A DNA stretch of 64,000 nt from Ignavibacteriales bacterium (GTDB taxonomy: Bacteria; Bacteroidota; Ignavibacteria; Ignavibacteriales; Ignavibacteriaceae): positions 22,583 to 86,582 of the forward strand of contig JADJNX010000013.1 in NCBI GenBank assembly GCA_016714125.1, given 5' to 3'. The notes below the pieces were generated by a model. That model did not search any database, was not told where the DNA came from, and saw only the letters and a list, made by a program, of their open reading frames with translations. The translations under genes were made by a program, and so were the position numbers. Positions within the stretch are counted from its first letter, which is position 1. Each line of letters starts with the position of its first letter. Shown piece after piece: positions 39,813 to 49,688 of the stretch.

Positions 39813-39965
39813 TTGGGGAAGGAAAGCCGAACCGATTGCAAGCAGCGCGAGAATCCCTGCGAAAGCAAGGTCAGAGTTTTTATTTCAGTTAGACGAGTTA
39901 AAAACAGTTATCAGATCCGATATATTTATGAGATTCAGATTTTAAATTTAACAATATCAGGAGAA

Positions 39966-40442
39966 TTAATTCCTTTGCAGGACATCTATTTGCACTTGGA
40001 CAACACCATCGTTAATCATTCCGATCGACTTTGCTGCAATATAAGATAAATCAATTTCTCTGTCGTTACCAAACGGACCACGATCATTAATTTTGACAAC
40101 GACACTTAAACCGTTTTTAAGATTGGTCACTTTTACGAGAGTGTTGAAAGGGAGGTCTTTATGCGCAGCGGTGAATTTGTTCTTTTTATAAGCTTCACCA
40201 CTTGCTGTTTTCTGATTTTGAAATTTGTCGGCATAATAAGTGGCTTTTCCGGTAAAGGTGGAGACCACACTAAGGTTGAAAGAGGAAGTATTATCTTCTT
40301 CCTGCCGGTTTTCGACAGAAGGTTTATTATCACCTGAGGGAATTCTCACGGTCGAGGAACATCCCTGAAGGACAAAAAGAGAAAAGGCGAGTATAACCCC
40401 GCCTTTTAACAATTTACTTTGTAGTGAGTCTAAAAACGCCAT
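39966..40442 (-). CDS. RlpA-like lipoprotein (double-psi beta-barrel)
   Basis: Lipobox FVLQGC near residue 22, a polar linker, then the RlpA core GKATYYADKFQNQKTASGE, DLPFNTLVKVTN, VKINDRGPFG and IDLSYIAAKSIGMI. RlpA proteins cleave naked glycan strands of peptidoglycan; the Asp of NDRGP is retained. No SPOR domain is present. ATG 40442 lies inside the cyclase 3' end (29-base overlap), so it is probably translated as part of that operon. Confidence 0.85.
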   Translation of the reverse strand: MAFLDSLQSKLLKGGVILAFSLFVLQGCSSTVRIPSGDNKPSVENRQEEDNTSSFNLSVVSTFTGKATYYADKFQNQKTASGEAYKKNKFTAAHKDLPFNTLVKVTNLKNGLSVVVKINDRGPFGNDREIDLSYIAAKSIGMINDGVVQVQIDVLQRN

Positions 40443-42634
40443 CCCAGTTATCATCAGGTGGTGATTCGATATAGTGAGTTGATCTGTCAATGTAAACCTT
40501 TGTCGGACCGTCGTCGGGATTGATTTCAAGTACTTTCTTAAAAATCTCAATGGCTCCGGTAAAATCACGATGTCTGTATTTTGCCATGGCATCACAATAG
40601 AGCCTTAAAGAATTCATCTTTGATTCTTCGAGTTGATCGCCAACTTCGGCAACGAGTTCAAACACCTGCACAGGCTGAGTTTTACCTTTTACCACCAGGC
40701 GGTCAAGTTCGCGGGTCATAAATTGATCTTTTACGAGTTCATGAGTTGAGTCACTTATCATAATTTTTGTGCCATAAGCTTTATTTGCACCTTCAAGCCG
40801 GGAGGCGAGGTTAACATTATCACCCATGACAGTGTAATCAAATCTTTGAGTGCCACCAACATTACCAACAACCATGTCGCCGGTGTTTATTCCAATTCTC
40901 ACATCAATGAGTGGTTGTCCCTCTTCCTTCCATTTCTCCTGCATCTTTTTAATGATTGCCTGTTGAAGGAGGGCAGTTTTGCATGCAAGATAAGCATGGT
41001 TTTCAATCGGTATTGGGGCACCCCAAAACGCCATAACAGCATCACCGATATACTTATCGAGAGTACCCTTGTTTGCAATTACTGAATCAGTCATTGCAGA
41101 GAGATACTGATTAAGGAAGGTTACAAGTTCTTCCGGCTCTTTTTTCTCTGAGAAGGTTGAAAATCCTGCAATATCAGAGAAAAAGACAGTTACAAATTTC
41201 TTTTCGCCACCAAGTCGCAGTTTATCAGGATTTGCGATAAGTTCATCAACCATCGATTTATCAACATATCGCGAAAACATTCCCTTTATCTGGGTTTTTT
41301 GTTTTCTTTCGAGAATAAAATAATAAGCTGTACTTGAGAAGTAACCAAGAATAATTCAGATCAATTCCTACATAAGAGAAGAGTAGTTTCTGATGGATAA
41401 AAATGTAGCTGGAGAGTTCTCTTATCCCTAAAACCATGAGGAATATCAAAACCACACTTCCGATTTCGACTATCCAGTTCATTCTGAATTTTAGATCTCT
41501 AAGATAAGAAGTGAGGAAAAAACTTATGAGTACAAAGAGAACCGTCAAAAAGATTTCAAGCCAGACAGGGAATCGACTGATAAAATTACCTTCGATTATG
41601 TTTTGGACAACATTGGCGTGAAATTCCACTCCATAAATGGTATTACTGCCTGATCTCTCATCTGTGGAAAATGCTACAGGAATAACATCCCTGTCTTCTT
41701 CAAGTGTGGAGCCAATAAGAACAATTTTATCCTTGAACATACCGGAATGGAGAAGACCTGACGCGGGATCATCCCAGATATTCAATGCTGTTTCATATTC
41801 CAGTTCTTCGGCTGTGTTAAAAGTGGAGTCATCGAGAACATTTATAAAATCGACATGAGGGAATGTTCTTGAAGAGCCGTAGAGATTCACAAGCATGGAA
41901 ACATTGTCATACCTTGGAATCAGTTTTTCACCAAGTTTGAAGTAACCTTCCGACAATTCCGCCATCGCGAGTGGAGGCAAACCCATCATTTTATTCATGA
42001 TGGCAAATGAAAAAGTCGGGACACTTCTTTTGGAGGTTTCTGAATAAGCGAAGGGATAATACCTTCTGTGAACTCCATCATTGTCTGCAATAACCTGTAC
42101 TATTCCAATGGAACTGTCAACGGGGAAGAGAAAATTGCCATAATCTTCTGTTAGATTTTCAACCTCAATTCTAACATTGCCACCCGCACTTCTGTTTTCA
42201 TCAAATGTTTTCCCGGCAATAACAACATTGTTCTTTTCGAGGATTGCATTTATAAGAGAAGAGTCATCTTCCGGGGAAAAGATATTGGAACTCTCCATCA
42301 GAAAGTCAATTCCAATCGCTTTAACACCGGCATTATTTAGATTTCTGATAACTCTTGCGAAGAAATCGCGGGGGTAGGGCCATTTTTTATATTGCTCGGG
42401 CATTCCCTTAAAAGTATTTCGGGTTACTTCGAGAATGATAACATTAGGGGTGCTGTCCTTAAACGGGACAGCACCTCTAGCGGTAAATTTTTCATCAATT
42501 TGCTTGAGTTCAAGCTCCTTGAGGGGTTTAATCGAAAGAAAGAAGTCGCCGGTAAGCAACACTGTTACCAGGGCAACAGTCAAACTTAATATAAGTTTGG
42601 TAACGAGTCCGGAACTGCTTTTTTTAGCACCCAT
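40414..42634 (-). CDS. CHASE2-domain class III adenylate cyclase, frameshifted
   Basis: Membrane receptor making cAMP. One N-terminal helix (residues 10-30), a CHASE2 extracytoplasmic domain to about residue 335 (VIILEVTRNTF, AIGIDFLMES, KIVLIGSTLEEDRD, VEFHANVVQNIIEG), then three helices. The catalytic domain has metal Asps in TVFFSDIAGFSTFSEK and IGDAVMAFWG, the ATP-selecting Lys in GTLDKYIG, and GDNVNLASRLEG. A C-terminal TPR-like stretch follows (DFTGAIEIFKKVLEINPDD). ORFs 41261..42634 and 40414..41280 join near 41315-41330 (LERKQKTQIKGMFSRYV). One base separates it from the barrel gene. Confidence 0.9.
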
Positions 42635-42635
42635 T

Positions 42636-45031
42636 TTATCTCAACTCATATCTTGAAGTTAGCCCAACAATTGAATCGTTTGCATAGCCATCATTAACAA
42701 GATATCTAATCTGTACCTGAAGTGAAAAATTCTTCAGGATATAATAGAGTGCACTTGCATCAAATGCATATCGTTTTAGGTCACCAAAAGTTGGGGAAAC
42801 CGAACCGTTAAGTACAAGTCTATTTTGCATTAGATAATATTTTGCACCTGCAACAATTGAGGTTATGTTAAATGTTTGAGTTGTATTTAATGAACCGTTG
42901 ATGATTTCATTGTTGCTCATGTTAAAAGTTAAAAACGACTGAAGTGATTTGCTCCATTCAGTAGCATAATTTAAACCGAGCATTGTGTTATTTGCATCAA
43001 ATTTGAAGACAGTATTGTCTTTTCTACTTGCAAAAGAACCCGTGGCAGAGAGGTTGTGGTTAAAACCGGCAAAAAACCTGTAGGTTACTTGTACACCAAA
43101 TCTGTTGGTATAGTCATCAATCCCGTAGGTTCTTCTTTGGATATCCGGATCAGTTGACAGGATACCATTGTTATTTACATTCCTTGAATAGGAGAGAATA
43201 ACACCGGGTAAATCGAATGAAGGGTAGTAGGAAATTGATGCATTAAAATTTGTAAATGCAGTTGTTGCAAATTTGGTTTTATTTCTGTTGTCTTCAAGTC
43301 TCTCATATCCAAGAGATAAAAACATCTTATTATCGAGCAATGCAACCCTATCGAACAGGTTAAAGCCTGAAACGTCAGTTCTAAGATAGTTATTACCAAA
43401 TGAATTGTAGTCGAAACCTCTACTGAGGTAAGTACCTTTAAAGTAGTTGCCGAAGTAGTTAAGAGCCAAACTTGCCTCATAAGCCAGGGAGGAGAGTTCC
43501 TCAGGTTTTAGCGGGGAAAGAAACTGGTTGAAAGTAATAAACTGACTTAAAATGTCTTTGATTTTTTTTATATCCTCGGAATTTCCACTGAAAGCACCTC
43601 CGGGTCCAAAAACCTTATCGATGGTTTCGTTGGAAAGATCACCTGTCTCAATATCTTTATTCAGGACTGAGAAGGCGCCTTGCGCATAAAGTTGGATTTT
43701 GTTGTCATCAAGATTTATGGTCATTTCGGTACCTGCTACCACATTTTCCTGAGGTTGTCTGGTAAATTGAGCTGTTGTTTTATCATCTTTGGAATGAAGA
43801 TAAGTAAATCCCAACTTAAAAGTTTCACCTGCGGTGAAGTATGGATTAACCGCAAAAACATTTCTTTTAAACGTACCCTGGGTAATTCTCGCCACATTTC
43901 CATCAGGGAGCAGTATTTTATCAGAGCCAAGCAATGAAGCATTTGGTCCAAGAATTTCTGCTATTGTGCCGTCAACTCCTCTGTTTATTTCGCCATAAGA
44001 AGCCTGAACATTAAAAAATCCAAGGTGGACGCTACCGGTGACACCACGTACTCTTTTACCGTTCATCACGAGTGTTTGATAACCTGGAGTGTAGTCACCA
44101 CCAATGATGCGGAAATATTCGTTGTAAACACCAAATTTGTAGCGGTTATATGGTTGGAGGAATCCTTTTTCTTCAGAAGTTGCATAAACCTGGGCATCAA
44201 AATCGAACGCGCCATAGGTAGCTTTTCCATCCAATGAGATATTATTATACCATCTGTTGGTCTCTCTCACGGTTTCGTTTCTTGATTCACCACGAAGATT
44301 TACATAATATTCAAGAGGAATACCATCAACTTTTTTACCAACTTTGTCAGAAACATTAAAACTGGAGGAGTAAGCATGATAGGCTGAACCGTCTTTTTGT
44401 AAAGTTCAACTCTCATACTGTTTGAACCACCAGTTCTGAGGTTAGAGACAAGATTATCGCCTGTAAGAATAACAAGGTCTTCTGCGATAAAAAGATCTGC
44501 TGACAAATCAGTTCCATTGATATAAATTTTGGTTTTAGTCTTGTCCACTTCTTCACTTGCTTTTAGAAGAGAGATTGTAACCAACATCTCATCATTTTGC
44601 ATTGGTAAACCGGCCTCAGGATTCAGAACAATGATTTCATCATCCTTTGCAGAACGGGGTTGTACCTGAACAGTCAAGTAACTTTTCGCAACTGCTTCGA
44701 GGGGATAGGTTTCCTCTCCATTGTTCCTTGTTTCGATTATAAAATAATATTCGAGCGAAGGGAGTCTTAAATTTTCTGGAAGGAGTGTGATTGTTGCAGT
44801 TCCACCTGATAATTCCATATCTGTTCTGGTGAACTCAGAAGTGCCAAAAACTCTGTGAAGGAAAACAACCTCAGAAATATCATTGATATTGGTGAGATCA
44901 ACCTTCACTGTCAATTCAGAGCCTTCTTTGGCTTCGGTCAGTGATACATTTGTAACAAAATTGCTAACCTGGGCGATCAAGGAAGCAGGCAGCAGCAGAA
45001 ATAATGTTATTCTAAAAAAGTAATTCAACAT
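42636..45031 (-). CDS. Outer-membrane beta-barrel protein with N-terminal immunoglobulin-like region, frameshifted
   Basis: Signal peptide (LLLPASLIAQ). Residues 20-250 are beta-rich and Ig-like (NVSLTEAKEGSELTVKVDLT). From about residue 285 on, alternating aromatic/polar strands with short turns (RWYNNISLDGKATYGAFDFD, LQVQIRYLVNDGY) predict a large outer-membrane barrel ending in aromatic residues. ORF 44300..45031 continues into ORF 42636..44270 at the T5 run 44394-44398, through SAYHAYSSSFNVSDKVGKK. The joined length is about 798 residues. No named family is recognised. Its position next to the CHASE2 cyclase suggests a shared role. Confidence 0.72.
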
Positions 45032-45129
45032 TCTATTAAGCCTCCGGGTAGTTTTTTGATAGAGGGATTAGAGTAAACTTGGATCAATTAATGAATTTAC
45101 GAAATTTAATAATGATTACAAATAAATTA

Positions 45130-45169
45130 AAAGCCGCCGTTGCAAAATAATTGCCCGTTGCGGCTTTTT
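45130..45169 (-). terminator. Intrinsic terminator after the FecR gene
   Basis: Arms AAAAGCCGC (45130-45138) and GCGGCTTTT (45161-45169). Read on the minus strand a T-rich tail follows. It separates the secreted-protein/FecR unit from the barrel/cyclase/RlpA unit. Confidence 0.78.
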
Positions 45170-45186
45170 AAAAGTTTAGTATATCG

Positions 45187-45864
45187 TTAATTGTCCAAAT
45201 ATTCGATTACAATATCACCCTGAGGTGTTTTAAGGATAATCTTTTTCACATTTGACTTGGCAGAATTGGTAAACCGTTTTTTATCTTCTTCTGTCATCTG
45301 TCTCGGTTTAAATGATCCTTCAGGGGTAACGAGTACAGTCTCTTGTTCGTTAAGATCACCGGATTCCTGTTTGCCAAGCTGTGCTTCACAAAAAAGTCGT
45401 CCATTCTCAAGATCGATATTCGTTGAATCGACGCCCACTCCAAAGAGGAGGGAAGTTCCACGAACAGACGCCACCAATGTCGGAGATTTGAATTTAAAGT
45501 CCTGCTGATCCTGTTTCGTTACAGAAGCATTTACAGAGCCTTTGTCAACATCTACTGTTTTGGAGACATTTTTATCTTTTTTGAGTGTTGATATCTTAAC
45601 CTGAGACTTTTCTCTCACCTTAAGAACTGAATTGTCTGTGAACTTGACCACAACCAGTGATTTACCGGAAGTTTTGATCATATCCTCGGAACTTAGAGCC
45701 TGACCTGTTTTCAAGTCAACCCATTTTCCGGCAGAAGATTTGTATTGTGCAGTATTAACCACTTTAGTAACGACAGCAGCCGGGGCATTTATTTCTTCGC
45801 CGGCACCCGAAAAGAAAAAGACAGCCAAAGCGAGCACTGATACATTCAATAAATATTTTTTCAT
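45187..45864 (-). CDS. Periplasmic FecR-domain protein
   Basis: Signal peptide (VLALAVFFFSGAG), then a FecR domain: KWVDLKTGQALSSEDMIKT, VVVKFTDNSVLKVREKS, VASVRGTSLLFGVG. Because it is exported and has no cytoplasmic anti-sigma region, it is not a classic FecR sigma regulator but a periplasmic domain that may sense or bind an envelope component. 225 residues, intact. It is 36 bases from the upstream secreted gene. Confidence 0.85.
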   Translation of the reverse strand: MKKYLLNVSVLALAVFFFSGAGEEINAPAAVVTKVVNTAQYKSSAGKWVDLKTGQALSSEDMIKTSGKSLVVVKFTDNSVLKVREKSQVKISTLKKDKNVSKTVDVDKGSVNASVTKQDQQDFKFKSPTLVASVRGTSLLFGVGVDSTNIDLENGRLFCEAQLGKQESGDLNEQETVLVTPEGSFKPRQMTEEDKKRFTNSAKSNVKKIILKTPQGDIVIEYLDN

Positions 45865-45900
45865 TTTATAAAAACTCCGATTTTACTTTTTAACACAATG

Positions 45901-46950
45901 TTACTGAGTTTGAAGATAGATGTTGCTAAGAATCTCAGGATTTGCAATGATCATGTTAAGAACATTGAGAAGTTCATTGAGATTGAGATTTTGTCCATCA
46001 CCACTTTGGTAGCCGGTAAGTGAAGCACCATACTGAGCAAGAAACTGCTGAAGTTCCGGTGTTACCATGTTTGGTGGTAAAAATGACAACAAGTTAATAA
46101 CCAATTGTGAAATTCCTGATGACTGTGGTGCATTTGGGTTTCTAATCTGGAACAGTACTATATTAGAATTAACTTCCTGAAATTGACCGGCACCAGGGAT
46201 AATGGCAGATACTCTAACCACAACAAAATCACCCGGTCTCCAAGGATTGGCTGACTGAAGAGTTGAAAGGTCATTCATTGATGTTATATTACCAACATCA
46301 TGATTATCGATGGATGGTGTGCCTTCGTTTATAGCAGCTTCAAGGGAAGCAGGGATTGAAGTAACTCTCACAGCTTTAATCTTGTAAGTCTGTGCACCTA
46401 CAACAGGATTCCATGAAGCAGGCACTGAAGACTCATCATAACTCATCAATTGAATAGGTGAGATCAGGGAGAGAGTTGCAGTCGGGTTTGTGAAATCACG
46501 GATTTCAGTGTCAAAACCAAGCATCGTTCCGTTTGCATCATAAAGTTCAACTTTTATCTGATAACTTCCAACAGGAACACCTTTGGTTAAAGCCTCTTCA
46601 ATAAGAGTTTTGTTAGAGTTTTCTTCTTTAACTGTAATTTCAGAATTACACAGTTCATTACTGTAAAAATCTCTGATAGCAAAGTTGTTGGAAGTCATTC
46701 TGTAAACCTCTTCATAGGCGGTCTGGTTGAGCTTTCTCCATGAGAAAAAAGCTTTGATAAAACCTTGTTGCCCTTTAGGGTCCAGTCTTACCTGAAAAAC
46801 TTCAGGCGCACCGCAAAGATCTTTTGCATTAATGAACTGGGTAAGATCGATAGTTGGGAGCGGATTAAGTATCTGTATATCCACATTCTGAGCTGTAGCA
46901 GAAAATGCGATTAATACAGAAAAGATAATTATAGCCACTCGATTTTTCAT
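45901..46950 (-). CDS. Secreted protein of unknown function
   Basis: Signal peptide ending SATAQ. Two Cys residues (DLCGAP and NELCNSE) lie in the N-terminal half and could form a disulfide. The middle (residues 155-275) is beta-rich and fibronectin-like (VPASWNPVVGAQTYKIKAVRV). The end is helical and Asn/Leu-rich (GQNLNLNELLNVLNMIIANP). No family is recognised. First gene of the minus-strand unit with FecR, reading away from the TPR-CHAT genes. Confidence 0.6.
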   Translation of the reverse strand: MKNRVAIIIFSVLIAFSATAQNVDIQILNPLPTIDLTQFINAKDLCGAPEVFQVRLDPKGQQGFIKAFFSWRKLNQTAYEEVYRMTSNNFAIRDFYSNELCNSEITVKEENSNKTLIEEALTKGVPVGSYQIKVELYDANGTMLGFDTEIRDFTNPTATLSLISPIQLMSYDESSVPASWNPVVGAQTYKIKAVRVTSIPASLEAAINEGTPSIDNHDVGNITSMNDLSTLQSANPWRPGDFVVVRVSAIIPGAGQFQEVNSNIVLFQIRNPNAPQSSGISQLVINLLSFLPPNMVTPELQQFLAQYGASLTGYQSGDGQNLNLNELLNVLNMIIANPEILSNIYLQTQ

Positions 46951-47228
46951 GGGTCCTCCGTTGATAAATAAACTTTTTGGGAAACTATTTGCTCGTTGAG
47001 ATGTAAAAGAATTTGAAATATAAGTAAAGTTTATTAAATTAAATCCTAAATTACTTTAACTACGAGTAAAGAATTTGTCAGAATCTCTGATGACAACTTA
47101 AGTTAAAATCTCGCTTTAATTTGTGATTCAAGTGGTAGTGGCGCAAATAAATGCCACAAATCACATATTAAGGTAAAATCAAATCTTACACTATTCAATT
47201 TAGTAAAAAATATTAATCTTTTATAACA
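46951..47228. promoter_or_regulatory. Divergent promoter region with nested inverted repeat
   Basis: 278 bp of AT-rich DNA between the FecR-side unit and the TPR-CHAT operon. It contains TGTGATT (47122-47128) paired with AATCACA (47159-47165), enclosing GTGGC (47138-47142) and GCCAC (47153-47157). This could be a hairpin or a two-site operator controlling one or both divergent units. No gene is visible here. Confidence 0.45.
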
Positions 47229-49676
47229 ATGAAAAAAATTTTCTTTTCCTTCCTGTTGTTTTTTTCAACAATTTCCGCTCAAAATGGTGATGCCGGTAAA
47301 CTTGTTGACCAGGCTTATGCACTCCTGAACAAATCTGACTATAAATCAGCCGAAAAATTGATCTTTAAGGCGTTTCAAGTTTCTGAAACCGAAAAGGACG
47401 ATTATAACAAAATAAGGTCGATAAAACTACTTGGGACATTATATTATAACTATCGTGAACTTGAAGCATCTATAAGCTTTTATAAATTATCGATCGGTAT
47501 GATTGAAAAGTTATTTTCCGCACCTTATTCCCCAAAAATTGAGCTGGAACTATATAATATAAAAAATAACTTATCGATTGCTCTGATGGAATCTGACCGA
47601 AGGGCGGCATATGCAGGAAAACTCAGTGAGGCAGAGAAACTTTTTGGCGAAGTATTGGATTATTATGAAAAGAGTGGTGATAAAACAGGCTATCTGTCAG
47701 TTTTGCTAAATCTTGGTATTCTCTACAGACTTGATGCAGCCTCAGATCCAGACCATCCCGAATATCCCCAAAAATTGAGCGATGCACTGGCAATACTGCT
47801 TAAAGCCAATGATATGGCAAAAAAAGACGGCAACTCTGTGATAATGGAAAATATCCTTTTTAATCTTGGAATAACATATCAAACTGCAAATAAACTTGAC
47901 AGCGCAGCAAAATTTATAGAGCAGAGTATAAGCTCATACAAAGCGAGCGGCAACAAATACTGGGAGGCTCTTGCGTCCTTAAGGCTGGGGTATCTTTATC
48001 TTGAGATGTCGGCTTCCGATCAGGGAAATGAGTACAGAAAAAAAGGAATAATACTCCTGCGAGATAATCTCGGAATAATAGAAGAATACCGGTCAAAATT
48101 TGAAGATGAGAGGGGACGGGCGGTCTTTCTTGACAATCTTACATATTATTATGTGTTGTTGATCAACGAACTGTATGAAGAGGGGGATTTTGAATCGATG
48201 TTTGATCTTGCCGAAATGGTCAAATCAAGATCATTTGTTGATATGCTTTCAACCAAGGCATCAGGGGTTGAGGAAGACCTTCCCGCAGACCTAAAAAAGG
48301 TAATGATCAGGAAGAGTGGGATAGAAGCAATTTTCAGAGATTCTTTATGGCTCTATTTTGAGGATGCCGAATCGGGAAGATTTATGGCGCTCATGGATGA
48401 ATATTCAACTCTCTATTCTAAAAAAGAGGAGTTACAGCCCGATCTTAATCTACTGGTTAGCGAAAAAACAGTAAAACTTAAAGATTTTCAGAAACTGATA
48501 GATGACAAAACGGCAGTTATCGAGTTTTTTATTGGCAGAAATGCTTTTTATACTTTCCTTGTTACAAAAAACTCCGTTTCTGTTGTACAATCGAAACAAA
48601 ATCCACTAGCCATCGACTCACTTGTAACAAAAATTTTAACAGATATAAATCTTTTCCCAAATAAAAGGGGAGCATTCATTGAACTTCAGAAAATATTAAA
48701 TCGAAACGATGATACTCTCGACAGCGCAAAACTTGCTAAAATGTGGTATGAATCGGATGCTGACAGAAGTCTGCAACTAGCATTATTTCAACTTTACAAA
48801 ACGATCATTGCCGACAAGCAGGATAAGGAATTACAAAAATTTAACCGGGTAATAATAATCCCGCACGGTTTTTTACACGAAATGCCATTTGCTGCTTTGG
48901 TATCTTCATTCCAAAATCTGGATATGTCGAAAAAACATCATATTGCACGCCCAACCTATTGGGCGGAGGAGAAGGAAATACTCACTCTCCCGTCTGCCTC
49001 TTCGCTTCCTTTTTTATTAAAAGCGGGAAGGAAAGATGATGGTTCAATTCTGATTGTGGGAAATCCGATCTATCCAAACAAAAAATTTGATCCTCTCCCT
49101 TTTGCTGAAAAGGAAGCTAATGAAATAACCCGACACTTCGAAAAAAGTAAAACTCTTTTATTGATCAATGAAGTGGCAACTGAAACGCGAATAAAGCAGG
49201 AAGCGGGCAATTATGACATTCTGCATTTTGCAACACACGGAATTTACGAGGAAGACGCTCTTAAAAGTCACCTATTGATGACAAAACCGAAGGTGACGAC
49301 GGATACCTCAGAGCCTCTGAAATTTTTAAGATGCAACTTAATTCAAATCTCGTAGTATTAAGTGCATGCCTTTCGGGTCGAGTTGGTGCTTTTGGTGGTC
49401 AAAAATACCTTACAACAGATGATCTGACTGGACTCACAAGAGCATTGTTATACGCAGGTGCGGCAAATGTGATGGGAACCCTCTGGACAGTTGACGACAA
49501 ATCCACCGGGGTTATGATGGAACATTTTTATGAAAAATATCGCGATGAAAAACGCCCTCTTCTTTTTTTCGATGAGGGATGCGCAAATAAGTGTATTAAA
49601 TGATTCGACAAATAAAGACTGGAGCCACCCGTTTTATTGGGCTCCTTTCATCCTTATTGGTTCACCAGGTAAATAA
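47229..49676 (+). CDS. Exported TPR-CHAT caspase-like protein 1, two frameshifts
   Basis: Signal peptide (FFSTISAQ). Residues 20-300 are TPR-like helical pairs (SDYKSAEKLIFKAF, GDKTGYLSVLLNLGILYRLD). The C-terminal CHAT domain, a caspase-clan (CD) cysteine protease fold, has RVIIIPHGFLHEMPFAAL, the catalytic His in DILHFATHGIYEED, the catalytic Cys in NLVVLSACLSGRVG, ANVMGTLWTVDDKST and a terminal HPFYWAPFILIG. Shifts near 49288-49292 and the T7 run 49563-49569 join ORF 47229..49355, ORF 49331..49603 and the end at 49676. The joined length is about 815 residues. Twelve bases precede the second TPR-CHAT gene. Confidence 0.88.
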
Positions 49677-49688
49677 ACAGGATTGCCG

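Noticed and set aside
45187..45864. FecR as an anti-sigma regulator with a sigma factor partner
   Set aside because: The protein has a signal peptide and no cytoplasmic domain, and no ECF sigma gene is nearby.
47122..47165. Canonical CRP site
   Set aside because: TGTGA and TCACA half-sites are 34 bp apart instead of 6, so a standard dimer site is not supported.
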